NCBI GenBank assembly: GCA_023381535.1
Contig: JAMCSN010000106.1
Coordinates: 1-30,463 of the forward strand
Source: Bacteroidota bacterium
GTDB lineage: Bacteria; Bacteroidota; Ignavibacteria; Ignavibacteriales; Melioribacteraceae
DNA length: 30,463 nucleotides
Reading direction: 5' to 3'
Shown: positions 7,961 through 14,930 of the stretch, piece by piece
Numbering within the stretch: the stretch's first letter is position 1
Layout: each line of letters starts with the position of its first letter
Notes under the pieces: model-generated
Seen by the model: the letters and a program-made list of their open reading frames with translations, nothing else
What the model was told of the DNA's origin: nothing
Database searches by the model: none
Translations under genes and position numbers: made by a program

Positions 7961-9849
7961 GAACTGTAAAGAAATTATTTGGGAAGATTAGTCTAAAACT
8001 CATTTGGGTTGTAAGCGCAACCGCGATTACGATCATAGGAGTTTATTCCTATTTCAATATCAAATCTCAAAGCGATGTTCTGTTGGCTGAAGTTGAGCGT
8101 CACGCAAATCAATTGAGCGAGACAATCAAAAACAGCACACGCTACGGAATGCTTTTAAATCAGCGCGAAAGCATTCATGAAATAATAAATACCATTGGAA
8201 AAGATCCAGCGATAAACGGTGTTCGCATTCTTAACAAGGAAGGCGAAATAATTTATTCCACGCGTAAAGATGAAATCGGCAGAATGCTGAATAAGCAAGC
8301 CGAAAGCTGTTACGCTTGTCATGCAGAAAATAAACCGTTGGAAAAATTAGCTATTAAGGATAGAACAAGAATTTTCAAAGTGCATGCAGATTCATCGCGA
8401 GTACTTGGTGTAATCAATCCGATCTATAATGAAAGCTCGTGTTACGACGCCGATTGCCATGCGCATTTGAAAAGTGCAAAGGTGCTTGGAGTTCTGGATG
8501 TAACGATTACTCTCAATGAAGTTGATGCACAAATCAAGAGAAATGAAATTCAAGAACTCTTGTTTGCTCTTGTTGCAATTTCCGCTATCGGTTTTATAAT
8601 CGGATTTTTTGTTAAACGCTGGGTTGATCGACCGGTCAAGGAATTGGTGAAAGCTACCGATCAGGTATCAGCGGGCAATTTAAGTTACACGATTAAGAAT
8701 CTCAGCGATGATGAATTAGGCGCACTCGGAAAGTCATTCAACAACATGATCAAGAAACTTGATGAAACAAGTCAACAGCTTTATCAATCGACCAAGATGG
8801 CATCGCTGGGTCAGCTTGCCGCTGGTGTTGCGCATGAAATCAACAATCCACTCACCGGCGTGTTAACATACAGCAGTTATTTATTGAAGCGCACAAAAGA
8901 TAATCCGCAAATGCAGGAAGACTTAAATGTGATTGTCCGCGAAACAATGAGAAGCAGGGAAATAATTAAAGGACTTCTTGATTTTGCTAGACAATCAACG
9001 CCAAAGAAAAGTTCGATCGACTTAAACGAAATCATTAACCGCGCATTGGCAGTCGTACACAATCAGTTAAAGCTGAACAACATCGCACTTGAAAAAGAAT
9101 TTGATTCATCGCTACCGAAAATAACTGCCGATACAAATCAAATTCAGCAAGTGTTTCTAAATTTATTTGTCAACGCGATTGATGCAATCGGACACGATGG
9201 AACAATTAAGGTGAACACTTCACAGATTAGTTTGTCGCCCAAAGGTATCACGCAAATTAAAAGTGCGGTTTGTCCCAAGATGCATAACTTGATTGACTCG
9301 GGACACAAAATCGGCGGCATGTCCTCTCTTCGAATGAAGATCAAATCCAACGGCAACACGGGCTTCGTTCATCTCGATCCGATTTACGGAAGCCACCGGC
9401 ACTTTTTTGAAATATCATTTGAGAAGAAAGATGATATGACTTTATTGTGCCCCACTTGCGATCTTCCGTTGATTGACAAAAACAACCGATGTCCCGAATG
9501 CGGCGGTCCGACGTACAAAATTCAAATTCCCAACCAAGGATTTATTGAAGGCTGCGCAACATTCAGAGATAATTGGCAGAGGTGGGAATTAGTTGACCGC
9601 GCCGGACAGAAAAAATTTATTGAGGTGAAAGTTCACGATTCCGGCTGTGGAATTCCGCCGGAAAATATTAACAAAATTTTTGAACCGTTTTTTTCCACCA
9701 AAGGTCAACGCGGAACCGGCTTAGGGCTTTCCGTTATTTGGGGAATTCTCGATAACCATAACGGTTCAATTTCAGTTCAAAGTGAAGTTGGAAAAGGAAC
9801 AACATTTTCAGTAAGACTTCCGCAAGGCGACTTTACAAAAAATATTTGA
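7957..9849 (+). CDS. Haem-c sensor histidine kinase with Zn-ribbon insert in its ATPase domain
   Basis: The 630-residue protein has a transmembrane helix at about 13-33, a periplasmic domain at 34-200, a second helix at about 200-219, HAMP at about 220-275, HisKA with the phospho-acceptor His293 (VAHEINNP), and HATPase_c to the end. The periplasmic domain has a CXXCH motif (Cys118-Cys121-His122) and a CX4CH motif (Cys162-Cys167-His168), so it probably binds one or two c-type haems and senses redox state, NO or O2. Between the N box (NLFVNAIDA, about 402-410) and the G1 box (DSGCGIP, 561-567) lies an extra segment of about 130 residues. It carries a likely zinc ribbon (Cys498/Cys501, Cys512/Cys515) and further Cys/His (439, 443, 450). 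Its start overlaps the cytochrome stop, and its stop overlaps the next regulator (TGATG). Confidence 0.9.
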   Translation: MRTVKKLFGKISLKLIWVVSATAITIIGVYSYFNIKSQSDVLLAEVERHANQLSETIKNSTRYGMLLNQRESIHEIINTIGKDPAINGVRILNKEGEIIYSTRKDEIGRMLNKQAESCYACHAENKPLEKLAIKDRTRIFKVHADSSRVLGVINPIYNESSCYDADCHAHLKSAKVLGVLDVTITLNEVDAQIKRNEIQELLFALVAISAIGFIIGFFVKRWVDRPVKELVKATDQVSAGNLSYTIKNLSDDELGALGKSFNNMIKKLDETSQQLYQSTKMASLGQLAAGVAHEINNPLTGVLTYSSYLLKRTKDNPQMQEDLNVIVRETMRSREIIKGLLDFARQSTPKKSSIDLNEIINRALAVVHNQLKLNNIALEKEFDSSLPKITADTNQIQQVFLNLFVNAIDAIGHDGTIKVNTSQISLSPKGITQIKSAVCPKMHNLIDSGHKIGGMSSLRMKIKSNGNTGFVHLDPIYGSHRHFFEISFEKKDDMTLLCPTCDLPLIDKNNRCPECGGPTYKIQIPNQGFIEGCATFRDNWQRWELVDRAGQKKFIEVKVHDSGCGIPPENINKIFEPFFSTKGQRGTGLGLSVIWGILDNHNGSISVQSEVGKGTTFSVRLPQGDFTKNI

Positions 9850-10640
9850 TGAAAGAACACACTAACATATTGATAATTGATGACGAAGATGTTGTGATCA
9901 ACTCGATTTCCAAAATTGCCGTGATGGAAGGTTACACGGTTGATTCCGTTGGCGATGCAAATGCTGCGCTGGAAAAAATTGCATCAAGTGAATTCGATCT
10001 TATAGTATGCGATATTATGCTGCCCGGAATGGACGGATTTCAATTTCTTGCTGCGCTTGAAGCCAAACATATCGACACACCGGTCATAATGACTACGGGA
10101 TATTCAACAATTGAGAATGCCGTTACTTCACTTTACGCAGGTTCAATCGATTTTATTCCGAAACCATTTTCTGTTGATGAAATGACCGGCGTTATCCATC
10201 GTGGCATGAAATACAGCTTGTTGATGAAGCAGCGCAAAGCTAACGATGAATCGGTAATCATTGTTCCATGTCCGGCAAAATATTTTAGACTTGGTTACTC
10301 AAGCTGGATGAATAAAGAGCCGGACGGATCGGTGGTTATCGGCGCAACGGATTTATTTGTAAAGACGCTCGATCAAATTCAGCGCATCGAACTTTTCAAT
10401 ATTTCCGATACACTGACGCAGGCAACTTCAGCAGTTACATTTGTTTGTGAAAACACATTCGTGCATCAACTGTATTCTGCCATCAGCGGAACAATCATTG
10501 CAAGAAACGAACGACTTTTAACCGAGCCGGAATTATTGGAAAAGGATCCTTACTTCGACGGATGGATTTACAGAATAATTCCGAGCGAGCTCGAATACGA
10601 AATGAAATTATTAATACCGTGCAGTTCAGATAGAATTTAA
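9849..10640 (+). CDS. Response regulator with C-terminal GcvH-like domain
   Basis: Residues 1-125 (263 total) are a standard receiver: acidic Asp11/Asp12, phospho-acceptor Asp55 (CDIMLPGMDG), Thr83 and Lys105 (PKPF). Residues about 143-258 are not a DNA-binding domain. They follow the glycine-cleavage H protein from end to end: SSWMNKEPDGSVVIGATDLF, then IQRIELF, then YSAISGTIIARN, then LLTEPELLEKDPYFDGWIY. At the position of the lipoylated lysine (about twelve residues before the Gly of ISG) I see Thr203, so the carrier arm appears to be lost. The domain may be a protein-docking or lipoyl-enzyme-binding output. The gene overlaps the kinase stop by one base, so its ATG at 9849 is well supported. 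A second, related regulator follows 25 bp downstream. Confidence 0.88.
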   Translation: MKEHTNILIIDDEDVVINSISKIAVMEGYTVDSVGDANAALEKIASSEFDLIVCDIMLPGMDGFQFLAALEAKHIDTPVIMTTGYSTIENAVTSLYAGSIDFIPKPFSVDEMTGVIHRGMKYSLLMKQRKANDESVIIVPCPAKYFRLGYSSWMNKEPDGSVVIGATDLFVKTLDQIQRIELFNISDTLTQATSAVTFVCENTFVHQLYSAISGTIIARNERLLTEPELLEKDPYFDGWIYRIIPSELEYEMKLLIPCSSDRI

Positions 10641-10665
10641 GTTTATCAAACTAAGGAGAACTATT

Positions 10666-11820
10666 ATGCCGCTCTTCATTTTAGCAGTAATCATATTCAT
10701 AATAGCCGATGTAATTATTAGATACGTTATCAAGTCACTAAATGAAAAGAAGACCCGCAAAGAGCGAGAATCAATTTTGAAAGAAAGTGTAAAAGTTGAT
10801 TTCAGTAAAGAGGCTGTTTCGCTTAAACGTGCAGAAGTGCCAAATCCTCAAGCCAGAATCTTATGTGTTGATGACGAAGATGTAATTCTCGACAGCTTCA
10901 GAAAAATTTTGGTGCTGGATGGTTATTCTGTTGATACAGTTAACTCCGGCCCCGAAGCGCTCAGTCTTATTAAATCACATCACTATGATTTTGTTTTCAC
11001 AGATTTGAAAATGCCGGTAATGGACGGCGTTGAAGTAACAAAATCTGTCAAGTATCTCCGTCCCGACATTGATGTTATAATCATCACCGGTTATGCAACT
11101 GTGGAAACTGCAGTTGATTGTATGAAACTTGGCGCAATGGATTACGTTCAGAAACCTTTCACAGAAGATGAGCTTCTTGGGTTCACCAAGAAATCATTGA
11201 TCAAACGTCAGGATCGAGTCCAGAAGCAGCTCAAGCCGCGTGTGCATATAACTCATCTTACCGAAAAAGAGAAATTGAACGTTGGAGAATTTGCAATTCC
11301 CGGCGGAGTATTTATTTCAGAAGGACACTGCTGGGCATCGGTATCACAAGACGGTTCAGTTAGAGTTGGAATAGACGACTTTGCTAAAAAGCTCATTGGA
11401 AAAATCGACGACATAGAATTTCCTAATCTTGGTATGAGTATTTCGATCGGACAACCGTTATTCATTTTGAAGCAAGGCAAGAAATCAATTTCGTTCAACT
11501 GTCCGGTAAGCGGACAGGTGAAAAAAGTTAACAATGAACTCGGCGACAATTTGGACGCACTAGATTTTTCGACCTATGAAAAAAATTGGATCTGCATAAT
11601 CGATGCAGATAAATTGGAGAACGAATTACCGCAACTCAAAATCGGCAACAGCGCCGTTTCGTTCTACCAAGACGAGATAGACAAATACTTGAAACAAATA
11701 AAAGAATTGCTTGGCAAAGAAAATCAAAAGAAAGAAAGCGTTGAAATTCTTTGGGGTCAGCTGGAAAAGCTCGAAGAAAAAGATTGGTATATTGTAACAG
11801 GAGAATTTTTTAAGAAATAG
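10666..11820 (+). CDS. Membrane-anchored response regulator with GcvH-like domain
   Basis: The 384-residue protein starts with a transmembrane helix (MPLFILAVIIFIIADVIIRY) and a basic linker, which tether it to the inner membrane with the rest in the cytoplasm. Residues about 63-185 are a receiver (Asp69/Asp70, phospho-acceptor Asp113 in TDLKMPVMDG, Lys163). Residues about 205-315 match the H protein of glycine cleavage: GHCWASVSQDGSVRVGIDDF, AKKLIGKIDDIEFP, then CPVSGQVKKVNNEL. Aligning on PVSG puts Lys272 at the lipoyl-lysine position, but the surrounding sequence (LKQGKKS) is unlike the usual ESVKA. The last 60 residues are a charged helix. No DNA-binding domain is present. A good ribosome-binding site (AAGGAG) precedes the ATG. 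It resembles its upstream neighbour, so the pair probably arose by duplication. Confidence 0.87.
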   Translation: MPLFILAVIIFIIADVIIRYVIKSLNEKKTRKERESILKESVKVDFSKEAVSLKRAEVPNPQARILCVDDEDVILDSFRKILVLDGYSVDTVNSGPEALSLIKSHHYDFVFTDLKMPVMDGVEVTKSVKYLRPDIDVIIITGYATVETAVDCMKLGAMDYVQKPFTEDELLGFTKKSLIKRQDRVQKQLKPRVHITHLTEKEKLNVGEFAIPGGVFISEGHCWASVSQDGSVRVGIDDFAKKLIGKIDDIEFPNLGMSISIGQPLFILKQGKKSISFNCPVSGQVKKVNNELGDNLDALDFSTYEKNWICIIDADKLENELPQLKIGNSAVSFYQDEIDKYLKQIKELLGKENQKKESVEILWGQLEKLEEKDWYIVTGEFFKK

Positions 11821-11845
11821 TAAATCTTCAATCTAAACTATCAAG

Positions 11846-11878
11846 AAGAGAAAGGAATTTCCTTTCTCTTTTTGTTTT
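11846..11878 (+). terminator. Rho-independent terminator of the sensor/oxidoreductase operon
   Basis: A perfect 12-bp inverted repeat, AAGAGAAAGGAA / TTCCTTTCTCTT (11846-11857 and 11859-11870), runs directly into a T-rich tract (TTTGTTTT). It begins 26 bp after the stop of the second response regulator and separates that operon from the cytochrome island. Confidence 0.85.
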
Positions 11879-11886
11879 AAACGACG

Positions 11887-11915
11887 TTGACAAATTCAGT
11901 CAATCTGAATATTTT
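11887..11915 (+). promoter_or_regulatory. Candidate promoter with a dyad in its spacer, upstream of the cytochrome island
   Basis: A perfect TTGACA (11887-11892) is separated by exactly 17 bases from TATTTT (11910-11915). The spacer holds a hyphenated palindrome, ATTCAG-N5-CTGAAT (11894-11910), which looks like an operator for a dimeric regulator. If used, transcription would begin near 11922 and leave a leader of about 180 bases before the ATG at 12102. In the rest of the 281-bp gap I see no gene. The call is by eye, and no regulator for it is encoded in the window, because the nearby response regulators lack DNA-binding domains. Confidence 0.4.
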
Positions 11916-12101
11916 GTGACCAGATATTAGTGTCTTTTATCTGATATTTTAGAATAAGCTTTCTCATTTTCGGTAAATTTTCTTCAAAATTTGTTCATTA
12001 TTTATTGACCGATACGGATGTTGCTGAAATTTCAACATTCCTCAGAAGCATATTTGTGCATAGTTCTTGCATGCCGAACACAATCATCAAGAATATATAA
12101 A

Positions 12102-14051
12102 ATGAAAAAATCCGTAATCAGTTCTTTTTTTGTTCTCTTTTTTGCCGGATGTCTTTTTGCCCAGAGTAAGAGTGATCAGGTTTGTCTTGAGTGCCATGGT
12201 GATAGAACCTTTACAACAACAAGAGACGGTAAAGTTGTTTCACTTTTCGTCAATGGAAAATCATTTGCCGGGTCGGTTCACGAAGAAATAAGTTGTACAG
12301 GCTGTCATTCGGATGTAAATCCAGAGGAACTTCCTCATCCGGAAAAACTGAGCAAGGTTGATTGTGCATCGTGCCATGAAAAACCTGTTCAGCATTACGA
12401 AAGAAGTCTTCACGCACAAGCATTGAAGGCCGGCAAAGCGTTAGCCCCGACTTGCGTAACATGTCATACCAAACATGAAATTCTCTCATCGAAAAATCCG
12501 AAGTCGAGAACTTTTGTTATGAACATTCCTTCGCTTTGCGGTCAATGCCACAAAGAAGGAACCCAAGTTTCCAAACTGGTTAATCCAGAAGAAAGAAAAG
12601 TTTTATCTGATTACTCGGAATCCATCCACGGCGAAGGTTTATTTAAAAGAGGTTTGATTGTTACAGCAGTTTGCACAAGCTGCCACACATCTCACGATAT
12701 ACTGCCGCACACAAATCCGGCATCAACAATCAATAGAAATAATATTGCAACTACTTGTACTCAATGCCATAGAGAAATTGAAAAAGTTCACCTCAAAGTT
12801 ATTCGCGGGGCACTTTGGGAAAAGCAGCCGAACAAAATTCCGGTTTGTATCGATTGCCATGCACCGCACAAAGTGCGAAGAGTTTTTTACGACGACAGTT
12901 TCCCGGATGAGATGTGCATGAAGTGTCACAGCGATAAAGAACTTCACAAAGTTGTCAACGAAAAATCTGTATCACTGTATGTTAACTATGATGAATTTAA
13001 AACTTCCGCGCACACAGTTAACCAATGTATCAAATGTCACACAAATATTAGCAAATCAAAAAGTCCGGTTTGTTTGAACAGCGGCAAGGTTGATTGTTCT
13101 ATCTGTCATACAACCCAGGTGGACGATTACAATATTAGTATTCACGGTACAAAACATTATGCCGGAGATACCCACGCTCCGTATTGCACGGATTGCCATA
13201 CAAAACACAACATGCAGGCGAAGAAAAATACAGACTCACCTACTTTTGCACGAAACGTTCCCGAACTTTGCGGCAAGTGTCATCGTGAAGGAAAAAACAT
13301 TGCAATTGCTATCGATGAGAGCAACAGAGGAATCGTAACAAGTTACAGAGAAAGCATTCACGGAAAAGGTTTGTTGCAGAGCGGTTTGTTGGTAACGGCA
13401 ACTTGTGTTAATTGTCATTCGAGTCACAAAGAGTTACCGCCGAACGATCCGCGTTCTACAATTAATCCGAAAAACATTGCAACAACATGTGCGCAATGTC
13501 ATTTAGGAGTTTATGAACAATTTCAAAACAGCGTTCATAGTCCCACTGTAACCAAAACGTATAAGAAACTTCCAGTCTGTAACGATTGTCATTTCTCACA
13601 TGAAATTAATCGTGTTGACCTTAAGGATTTCCGGCAATCAATAATTCTTCAGTGCGGAAGATGCCACGAAGATGTTTCTTCAACTTATTTTCAAACGTTT
13701 CATGGTAAGGTTTCAAAACTTGGTGATGCCGGTGCAGCAAAATGTTTTGACTGTCACGGTTCTCATAATATTTTACCAACCGATAATCCAAAATCAACTC
13801 TGAGCCGCCAAAACATTGTGCAGACTTGCAAGAAATGTCACGAAAATTCAAACAGAATGTTCGTCGGTTATTTGACTCATGCGACTCACCATAACAGAGA
13901 CAAGTATCCTTACCTGTTTTACACTTTCTGGTTTATGACAATTTTATTGGTTGGTACATTCACATTCTTCGGGATTCATACTTTGCTGTGGCTTCCAAGG
14001 GCGTATAAAGATAAAAAAGCAAAACAGTTGAAAAATAAAAGAGAAAATTAA
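12102..14051 (+). CDS. Membrane-anchored 19-haem cytochrome c
   Basis: The start is the ATG at 12102, which opens a signal peptide (MKKSVISSFFVLFFAGCLFAQ). The frame reaches back to 12018 but without an export signal. I count nineteen CXXCH motifs in 649 residues, with His-rich spacing of the kind seen in cytochrome c3/NrfH-like multihaem proteins (repeated S.H..GL motifs such as SIHGEGLFKRGLIVTAVC). A single C-terminal helix (FWFMTILLVGTFTFFGIHTLLW) anchors it in the inner membrane, with the haems in the periplasm. The sequence contains an internal duplication: the part around 75-280 is repeated at about 310-500. The stop overlaps the cytochrome b start by one base (TAATG), so these two should form a quinol:periplasm electron-transfer module. 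Confidence 0.88.
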   Translation: MKKSVISSFFVLFFAGCLFAQSKSDQVCLECHGDRTFTTTRDGKVVSLFVNGKSFAGSVHEEISCTGCHSDVNPEELPHPEKLSKVDCASCHEKPVQHYERSLHAQALKAGKALAPTCVTCHTKHEILSSKNPKSRTFVMNIPSLCGQCHKEGTQVSKLVNPEERKVLSDYSESIHGEGLFKRGLIVTAVCTSCHTSHDILPHTNPASTINRNNIATTCTQCHREIEKVHLKVIRGALWEKQPNKIPVCIDCHAPHKVRRVFYDDSFPDEMCMKCHSDKELHKVVNEKSVSLYVNYDEFKTSAHTVNQCIKCHTNISKSKSPVCLNSGKVDCSICHTTQVDDYNISIHGTKHYAGDTHAPYCTDCHTKHNMQAKKNTDSPTFARNVPELCGKCHREGKNIAIAIDESNRGIVTSYRESIHGKGLLQSGLLVTATCVNCHSSHKELPPNDPRSTINPKNIATTCAQCHLGVYEQFQNSVHSPTVTKTYKKLPVCNDCHFSHEINRVDLKDFRQSIILQCGRCHEDVSSTYFQTFHGKVSKLGDAGAAKCFDCHGSHNILPTDNPKSTLSRQNIVQTCKKCHENSNRMFVGYLTHATHHNRDKYPYLFYTFWFMTILLVGTFTFFGIHTLLWLPRAYKDKKAKQLKNKREN

Positions 14052-14908
14052 TGACTGAAAATAATCAAGAACATAACGGAAAGTATTACGAGCGCTTTGA
14101 CGCTTATTCCAGGTTTCTTCACGTGCTGGTTATTATCAGCTTTATCTCTCTTGCAACAACTGGAATGGTAATAAAATTTTCCGGCGTTGGAGTTTTTCAA
14201 ACCCTATCAAAAATTTTGGGCGGTTACGTAGTTACGGGTTTTATTCACAGAACAGCGGCAATAATTACTTTCATTTATTTCTTTCTCCACATCACTTACC
14301 TGTTAAGAAAAAAGATTAAACGCGGAGTGCCCATCACGTCTTTTTTGAAAGGGGAAAACTCACTGGTCCCAAACAAAACAGATATCACCGAATTCGTTCA
14401 AACAATGAAATGGTTTTTTGGAAAAGGTCCACGACCCGCGTACGGCAGATGGACTTATTGGGAAAAGTTCGACTACTTTGCCGTTTTCTGGGGCGTTGCG
14501 GTCATCGGATTCAGCGGATTGATCTTATGGTTCCCGGAACTTTTCACTGCGATCGGTTTTCCAGGATGGTTGATAAATATTGCTACAATTATTCACAGTG
14601 ATGAAGCATTGCTTGCCGTCGGATTTATTTTTACGGTTCACTTTTTCAACACACATTTCAGACCGGATAAATTTCCAATGGACACAGTGATTTTTACAGG
14701 CAAAGTACCAGTTGAAGAAATGAAAGAAGACCGTCCGCGGGAATTTGAACAGGTAATGCAAAGCGAAGAATTGCAAAAAAAGATTTCCAATGTAGCCCCC
14801 TCACTGGCTTTAACTAAAGCGGCAAGAATTTTTGGTTTTACGGCTTTAACCATTGGAATAATTTTAATCGGGTTAATAATTTATTCTATGTTGTTCCTGT
14901 ACCAATAA
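14051..14908 (+). CDS. Di-haem cytochrome b subunit (FdnI/HydC-like)
   Basis: The 285-residue protein has four core transmembrane helices plus a C-terminal helix. Conserved His residues sit in the first helix (RFLHVLVII), the second (IHRTAAIITFIYFFLHITYLL) and the fourth (IIHSDEALLAVGFIFTVHFFNTHFRP), as in the cytochrome b subunits of Ni,Fe-hydrogenases and formate dehydrogenases. These bind two b haems and a menaquinone. Here the partner is the 19-haem cytochrome encoded just upstream, whose stop overlaps this start. The same cytochrome b fold recurs as the C-terminal half of the next gene, with the same histidine pattern. It probably oxidises menaquinol and passes electrons out to the multihaem chain. 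Confidence 0.85.
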   Translation: MTENNQEHNGKYYERFDAYSRFLHVLVIISFISLATTGMVIKFSGVGVFQTLSKILGGYVVTGFIHRTAAIITFIYFFLHITYLLRKKIKRGVPITSFLKGENSLVPNKTDITEFVQTMKWFFGKGPRPAYGRWTYWEKFDYFAVFWGVAVIGFSGLILWFPELFTAIGFPGWLINIATIIHSDEALLAVGFIFTVHFFNTHFRPDKFPMDTVIFTGKVPVEEMKEDRPREFEQVMQSEELQKKISNVAPSLALTKAARIFGFTALTIGIILIGLIIYSMLFLYQ

Positions 14909-14930
14909 TTTTGAGTATGGAGTTTATTTA

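Noticed and set aside
9849..11820. Glycine cleavage H proteins proper
   Set aside because: The domains are fused to receivers, lack a normal lipoyl-lysine motif, and no gcvT or gcvP gene is nearby.
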